Shown here: positions 54,069-57,449 of the stretch, piece after piece | Position numbering within the stretch: position 1 is the first letter of the stretch | Layout of the letters: the number at the start of each line of letters is the position of its first letter | Source: Bacteroidaceae bacterium | GTDB lineage: Bacteria > Bacteroidota > Bacteroidia > Bacteroidales > Bacteroidaceae | Reading direction: 5' to 3' | Assembly (NCBI GenBank): GCA_017503645.1 | Contig: JAFVSR010000072.1 | Coordinates: 1-57,449, forward strand | Length of the DNA stretch: 57,449 nucleotides | Position numbers and translations under genes: made by a program | The notes under the pieces: generated by a model | Seen by the model: the letters and a program-made list of their open reading frames with translations, nothing else | Database searches by the model: none | What the model was told of the DNA's origin: nothing

Positions 54069-54608
54069 ATGTCACGGATTAAAATTCACGATAAGGAATT
54101 TGAGGTATCGATTCCAAGAGAGGAGATTCTGAAGGAGGTAAAACGTGTGGCCGATGAGATAAACCGCGACTATGCGGGCAAATGTCCTATTCTGCTGGGT
54201 GTTCTCAACGGCTGTTTTATGTTTGCTGCCGACCTTATGAAAAACCTCAATATCGAGTGCGAGATTTCGTTTGTGAAGCTCTCTTCATATCAGGGAACAA
54301 CCACCACGGGCGTTATTCGCGAGGTACTTGGTCTCGCTGAGTCCATTGCCGGTCGCGATGTGATAGTTGTAGAGGATATTGTAGATACAGGCTACACTAT
54401 GCAGCGTATGATAGAGTCGCTTGGAACGCGCGAGCCCGCATCGGTGCAGATAGCATCACTTTTCCTTAAACCCGCGCGCCTGAAGGTACCCGTGGATGTG
54501 AAGTATAGCGCATTTACCATACCCGATAGGTTTATTGTGGGTTATGGTCTCGATTACGATGGCTTGGGCCGCAATCTGCCCGATGTTTACGATGTTGTAG
54601 AAGAATAA
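54069..54608 (+). CDS. hpt: hypoxanthine phosphoribosyltransferase
   Basis: 179-aa purine salvage enzyme making IMP/GMP from hypoxanthine/guanine and PRPP. The PRPP-binding motif is VIVVEDIVDTGYTM, and SFVKLSSYQGTTTTG is the flexible loop. It complements PunA, which releases the bases. It is followed 13 nt later by adk. Confidence 0.94.
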   Translation: MSRIKIHDKEFEVSIPREEILKEVKRVADEINRDYAGKCPILLGVLNGCFMFAADLMKNLNIECEISFVKLSSYQGTTTTGVIREVLGLAESIAGRDVIVVEDIVDTGYTMQRMIESLGTREPASVQIASLFLKPARLKVPVDVKYSAFTIPDRFIVGYGLDYDGLGRNLPDVYDVVEE

Positions 54609-54621
54609 AATAAATTAGGAT

Positions 54622-55194
54622 ATGCTTAATATTGTGATATTTGGTGCTCCCGGCAGCGGAAAGGGCACACAGAGCGAGAGAATAGTTGAAAAGTATGGCT
54701 TGGACCACATATCTACAGGCGACGTGTTGCGTGGCGAGATAAAAGCTGGCACCGAGCTTGGTAAAAAGGCACAGGCACTCATAGATAACGGGCAACTTAT
54801 TCCCGACGAACTTATGGTGAGCATATTGGCCGCAAAGCTCGATGGTTTTACACAGAGCAAGGGTGTGATTTTCGATGGTTTCCCCCGTACCATAGCTCAG
54901 GCCGAGGCTTTGAAGGTGATGCTTGCCGAGCGTGGACAGGAGGTTACTGCAATGATAGAACTCGATGTTCCCGAGGAGGAGTTGATGACACGCCTTCTGT
55001 TGCGTGGTCAGGCAAGTGGCCGTGCCGACGACAACGAGGAGACCATTAAAAAGCGCCTGGTGGTATATCACGACCAGACAGCTCCTTTGAAAGACTGGTA
55101 CAAGGCCGATGGTAAGCACTGCTACATCAACGGTCTTGGCGAGCTCGACCGCATATTTGCCGACATAGTGGCGGCTATCGATGCAAGAATTTAA
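54622..55194 (+). CDS. adk: adenylate kinase
   Basis: 190-aa Adk, ATP + AMP to 2 ADP. The P-loop is IFGAPGSGKGTQSERI; the NMP site is DHISTGDVLRGEI; FDGFPRTIAQAEAL and a short lid (RGQASGRADDNEETIKKRL) show the short-lid form without a zinc-binding insert. It is co-directional with hpt. Confidence 0.95.
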   Translation: MLNIVIFGAPGSGKGTQSERIVEKYGLDHISTGDVLRGEIKAGTELGKKAQALIDNGQLIPDELMVSILAAKLDGFTQSKGVIFDGFPRTIAQAEALKVMLAERGQEVTAMIELDVPEEELMTRLLLRGQASGRADDNEETIKKRLVVYHDQTAPLKDWYKADGKHCYINGLGELDRIFADIVAAIDARI

Positions 55195-55208
55195 TTGACA
55201 TTTATATA

Positions 55209-55248
55209 ACAAGGGGGTGGCACGGGTTTGCTGCGCCCCTTTGTTTTG
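55209..55248 (+). terminator. terminator after adk
   Basis: ACAAGGGG (55209-55216) pairs with CCCCTTTGT (55236-55244) around a 19-nt loop, followed by TTTG. Confidence 0.6.
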
Positions 55249-55335
55249 TATTACCCCATAGTGGTGCGGATGTAAACAAAACCGTGCCCGAAACTATTTT
55301 TTATATAAGAAACTCACCTGTAAAAGGTATAGAGT

Positions 55336-56493
55336 ATGGCTGAATCGAATTTTATAGATTATGTAAAGATTGTGTGTCGTTCGGGCCGTGGAGGCCGTGG
55401 TATGGCGCACCTGCATCGTGCAAAGTATATTCCCAACGGTGGCCCCGATGGAGGAGATGGCGGCAAAGGCGGCGACATCATTCTGCGTGGCAACCGCAAC
55501 TATTGGACATTGCTGCATCTTAAATATCAGCGCCACGTATTTGCCGGTAACGGGCAGAATGGCGGTATAAACAAGAGTACAGGCGCCGATGGCGAGAGCA
55601 AGATTATAGATGTGCCTTGTGGTACCGTGGCCTATAATGCCGAAACAGGCGAGTTTCTGTGTGACGTAATGGAGGATGGTCAGCTGGTTACTCTTCTCAA
55701 GGGCGGTCGTGGAGGTCTTGGCAATGTGCATTTTGCCACCCCCACACGTCAGGCACCGCGCTTTGCGCAGCCCGGTGAACCAATGCGCGAAATGACCGTT
55801 ACGCTTGAACTTAAACTGCTTGCCGACGTGGGCCTTGTGGGCTTCCCCAATGCGGGAAAATCAACTCTGTTGTCCTCGGTGTCGGCAGCAAAGCCCAAGA
55901 TTGCCAACTACCCCTTTACCACACTGGAGCCTAACCTGGGTATTGTCTCATATCGCGATAACAAGTCGTTTGTTATGGCCGATATCCCCGGCATCATCGA
56001 GGGTGCAAGCCAGGGTAGGGGGTTGGGCCTTCGTTTCTTGCGCCACATAGAGCGCAACTCCCTGCTGCTGTTTATGGTGCCTGCCGATACCGACGATATT
56101 AAGAGGGAGTACGAGGTGTTGCTCAACGAGCTTGCCACCTTCAACCCCGAGATGCTCGACAAGCAACGTGTGCTGGCTGTTACAAAGTGCGACCTCATAG
56201 ACGATGAGCTAAAGGAGTTGCTCACCCCCTCGTTGCCCGATGGCGTTCCCACGGTGTTTATATCGGCTGCCACAGGCGAGGGTATGCCACAACTGAAGGA
56301 TGTGCTTTGGGAAGCGCTTAACAGCGAAGAGAACCGTATGGCTGCCGTCAAACGCGATGAGCTTGTTCACCGCGACTACGATGCAAGTATGCTTGCAAAT
56401 GACTTTGCCGACTGGGAGAGCGATTTTGAGGATGACGATGCGGCAGACGATGACGACCTCAACTACGAGGAGTTTGATTTTGACGAAGAATAA
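55336..56493 (+). CDS. obg: GTPase Obg (CgtA)
   Basis: 385-aa ribosome-assembly/stress GTPase. The Gly-rich Obg fold spans residues 1-158 (GRGGRGMAHLHRAKY, GGDGGKGGDIILRGNRNYW), and the G domain has GFPNAGKSTLLSSVSAAKP, MADIPGIIEGASQGRGLG and TKCDLID. The C-terminus is an unusually acidic tail (from about residue 350: DFEDDDAADDDDL) instead of the OCT domain. It stands alone downstream of adk. Confidence 0.95.
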   Translation: MAESNFIDYVKIVCRSGRGGRGMAHLHRAKYIPNGGPDGGDGGKGGDIILRGNRNYWTLLHLKYQRHVFAGNGQNGGINKSTGADGESKIIDVPCGTVAYNAETGEFLCDVMEDGQLVTLLKGGRGGLGNVHFATPTRQAPRFAQPGEPMREMTVTLELKLLADVGLVGFPNAGKSTLLSSVSAAKPKIANYPFTTLEPNLGIVSYRDNKSFVMADIPGIIEGASQGRGLGLRFLRHIERNSLLLFMVPADTDDIKREYEVLLNELATFNPEMLDKQRVLAVTKCDLIDDELKELLTPSLPDGVPTVFISAATGEGMPQLKDVLWEALNSEENRMAAVKRDELVHRDYDASMLANDFADWESDFEDDDAADDDDLNYEEFDFDEE

Positions 56494-56520
56494 AAGAGGG
56501 TGGCTAAAACCCTATTTTTG

Positions 56521-56551
56521 AACAAGCAATCCCGCCGGGATTGCTTGTTTT
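56521..56551 (+). terminator. terminator after obg
   Basis: AACAAGCAATCCCG pairs with CGGGATTGCTTGTT around a single base, followed by TTTG. Confidence 0.75.
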
Positions 56552-56577
56552 GTAAAATGACTTTTCAGTTGTATTCT

Positions 56578-56663
56578 TTCGGTATGGGTTTATATAACGA
56601 TGTCTCGCTAATAATAGACAAAAACAGCCGCGTTTCGCAACGCAGCTGTTTAGGGATACCGAA
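56578..56663. other. nested inverted repeats downstream of obg
   Basis: Outer arms TTCGGTAT (56578-56585) / ATACCGAA (56656-56663) enclose a hairpin with AAACAGC/GCTGTTT and GCGTT/AACGC (56622-56651). It could be a second terminator or a structured RNA; no gene is seen in it. The stretch 56664-56836 holds nothing else that I can support except a second GTTTTGGGCAG. Confidence 0.45.
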
Positions 56664-56836
56664 CGCTTTCGGTGTCTTTAACTATTTAACTTAATATTAA
56701 CTCATCTTGCGATAAGTTATCTTGTAGCCTTTTGTTTTTACAGGGGCGTAGGCACGTGAACTGCCTCGTTTTGGGCAGCTATGCAACCTTCTGTGTGTTG
56801 CGATGAACAGCAAACCACGCCTCTTGATGAGGGGCT

Positions 56837-56886
56837 GTGTACCGTGTTTTGGGCAGACACGCGGGTCTGCCCCTACGGTTTACACG
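56837..56886. repeat. REP-like hairpin element
   Basis: Nested inverted repeat: GTGT...ACAC, ACCGT/ACGGT, then GGGCAGAC (56851-56858) and GTCTGCCC (56866-56873). The motif GTTTTGGGCAG also occurs at 56768-56778, suggesting a second, degraded copy. Such GGGGCAGACCCGC-type hairpins are common dispersed intergenic repeats in many bacteria. Confidence 0.6.
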
Positions 56887-56890
56887 CCTC

Positions 56891-57016
56891 GGTCAATTTG
56901 TGATTCCTGTGTTTGCCCCATTGATAGCACTCGCTTACCGCGCCCCGCGTGGCACAAACTACGTCTGTGCTGCACGCGACTATTCGCTGCTCGTGCTATC
57001 TATAGGTCAATTTGTG
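56891..57016. repeat. structured element flanked by 12-bp direct repeats
   Basis: GGTCAATTTGTG occurs at 56891-56902 and 57005-57016. Between them are 102 bp with nested inverted repeats: GATAGCAC (56923-56930) / GTGCTATC (56993-57000), and CGCGTG-GCACA (56946-56956) / TGTGC-CACGCG (56966-56978, with TG between). It has the form of a small non-autonomous mobile element with a target duplication, though no transposase is near. It ends right at the stop codon of the 56-aa gene. Confidence 0.6.
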
Positions 57017-57187
57017 TTACTTTGCCCAGAGGTTGCCCCACTCGCCACGGTGGGTGTTACCGAGCTGAACGCCTAGGTCCTTGGTGTTTACTGTTTTGTC
57101 GCCAAATGTTTGCATAGACGCTGCAATCATAGCATCGGTCATTACGCTTACCTCACTTGTGAGGGGTGATACATATGTCTTTTTCAT
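57017..57187 (-). CDS. 56-aa small protein of unknown function (MKKTYxxP type)
   Basis: A short intact frame beginning MKKTYVSPLTSEVSVMTDAM and ending HRGEWGNLWAK. The start MKK.Y..P followed by a run ending in MIAAS resembles the many small Bacteroidales proteins of unknown function that begin MKKxYxxP. There is no signal peptide or membrane helix of normal length. It lies 121 nt downstream of a gene encoding a secreted-type protein, both on the minus strand. Its stop abuts a repeat element. It is below usual ORF cut-offs, so easily missed. Confidence 0.6.
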   Translation of the reverse strand: MKKTYVSPLTSEVSVMTDAMIAASMQTFGDKTVNTKDLGVQLGNTHRGEWGNLWAK

Positions 57188-57239
57188 ATCGTTTAATAAT
57201 TTTAGTTTTATTCTTGTTTTTGGATTTCTACCCTTGCCT

Positions 57240-57262
57240 CGCTTTGTCTTTTCGACAAAGCG
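57240..57262. terminator. hairpin between the secreted-protein gene and the small gene
   Basis: CGCTTTGTC (57240-57248) / GACAAAGCG (57254-57262), loop TTTTC. There is no long T-tract on the minus strand, so read-through into the 56-aa gene is possible. Confidence 0.4.
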
Positions 57263-57308
57263 AAGCGAAGGAGAAATCTGTTATTGTCTGTTCACTTTAG
57301 CTCGTTAA

Positions 57309-57449
57309 TTACTTAACCACCTTGCGGCCGTTTACAATGTAGATACCGGGAGCTGTGATAGCCTTAACGCGGCGACCTGTGATGTCGTAGATAGCGCCAT
57401 CCTGTGCGCCCTCTGCTACTACACCCTCGATGCCTGTTGTACCGGCCCA
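57309..57449 (-). CDS. C-terminal end of a secreted protein with sorting-domain-like tail (5' part beyond window)
   Basis: 46 codons visible. The tail reads GAIYDITGRRVKAITAPG and then IYIVNGRKVVK, followed by TAA at 57309-57311. The pattern YDxxGRRV...PGIYIVNGRKVV is common at the C-termini of secreted and surface proteins in Prevotella-like Bacteroidales and resembles type IX secretion sorting tails. The body of the protein is outside the window, so its activity is unknown. Confidence 0.8.
   Translation of the reverse strand, partial: WAGTTGIEGVVAEGAQDGAIYDITGRRVKAITAPGIYIVNGRKVVK

Noticed and set aside
56700-57016. A degraded gene on either strand downstream of obg.
   Set aside because: Frames of 79-104 codons exist, but their translations are Cys/Arg-rich without similarity that I recognise, and the stretch is explained by inverted and direct repeats.

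Overview
The window is a chromosomal segment from a member of the Bacteroidales (phylum Bacteroidota). The evidence is the repeated TAnnTTTG -7 promoter box upstream of genes, the weak Shine-Dalgarno context, and family content typical of the order: an S46 dipeptidyl-peptidase, a MepA-type MATE pump, Big_5 and DUF3108 envelope proteins, a DUF4831 protein, a reverse-order rubrerythrin, a bacterial GH3 protein and a secreted protein with a Bacteroidales-style C-terminal tail. Most of it is dense, ordinary housekeeping sequence. I see no prophage, IS element, CRISPR array or rRNA.

Layout. Positions 1-4507 (minus): an apparent four-gene operon of MATE pump, cytidylate-kinase-like protein, YfcE-like phosphoesterase and an S46 peptidase cut by the left edge. 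4508-4846: a divergent intergenic region carrying three 84-bp tandem repeats. 4847-7317 (plus): mnmA, xseA, xseB. 7570-11407 (plus): ilvE, DUF975 protein, trmB, Dabb protein, Mrp ATPase. 11447-14571 (minus): lpxK, punA, thiL-like gene, Imm17-like gene. 14829-17387 (plus): tRNA-Ser(GGA), then an exbB / membrane protein / exbD / exbD energy-transduction operon. 17503-18830 (minus): thyA, folA. 19211-26944 (plus): RsmF-like methyltransferase, dsbD, GH3, Big_5 lipoprotein, DUF3108 protein. 27004-29439 (minus): thrA behind an attenuator-like leader. 29665-32654 (plus): radA and an FAD dehydrogenase. 32661-39641 (minus): ABC-F protein, M13 peptidase, MetA and GH20 hexosaminidase. 39864-40878 (plus): Fur/PerR-like repressor and rubrerythrin. 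40991-42889 (minus): TPR protein, then ribH and a small hypothetical gene behind a repeat-built leader. 43051-49381 (plus): recF, DUF721, nucleoside permease, bifunctional nuclease, rsmE, truA, EamA transporter, DUF3256 protein. 49382-53806 (minus): DUF4831 protein, ffh, folD, CapA-like protein. 54069-56493 (plus): hpt, adk, obg. 56494-57449: a structured, repeat-rich non-coding stretch, then a 56-aa small protein and the C-terminal end of a secreted protein, both on minus.

The least ordinary items are these. (1) The region upstream of ribH holds two copies of an ~88-nt core, identical but for one base, each enclosed by inverted arms; the arm sequences differ between copies but stay complementary within each copy, and the last arm runs into the ribH start codon. 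(2) The ThiL homologue has lost four conserved active-site aspartates. (3) A leader upstream of thrA holds a short ORF and a terminator-like hairpin. (4) A 27-nt near-palindrome occurs in triplicate between the MATE pump and mnmA. (5) A structured element bounded by 12-bp direct repeats lies next to an orphan 56-aa protein. Residue-level reading also predicts acetyl-CoA use by MetA and Asp/Glu specificity of the S46 peptidase.
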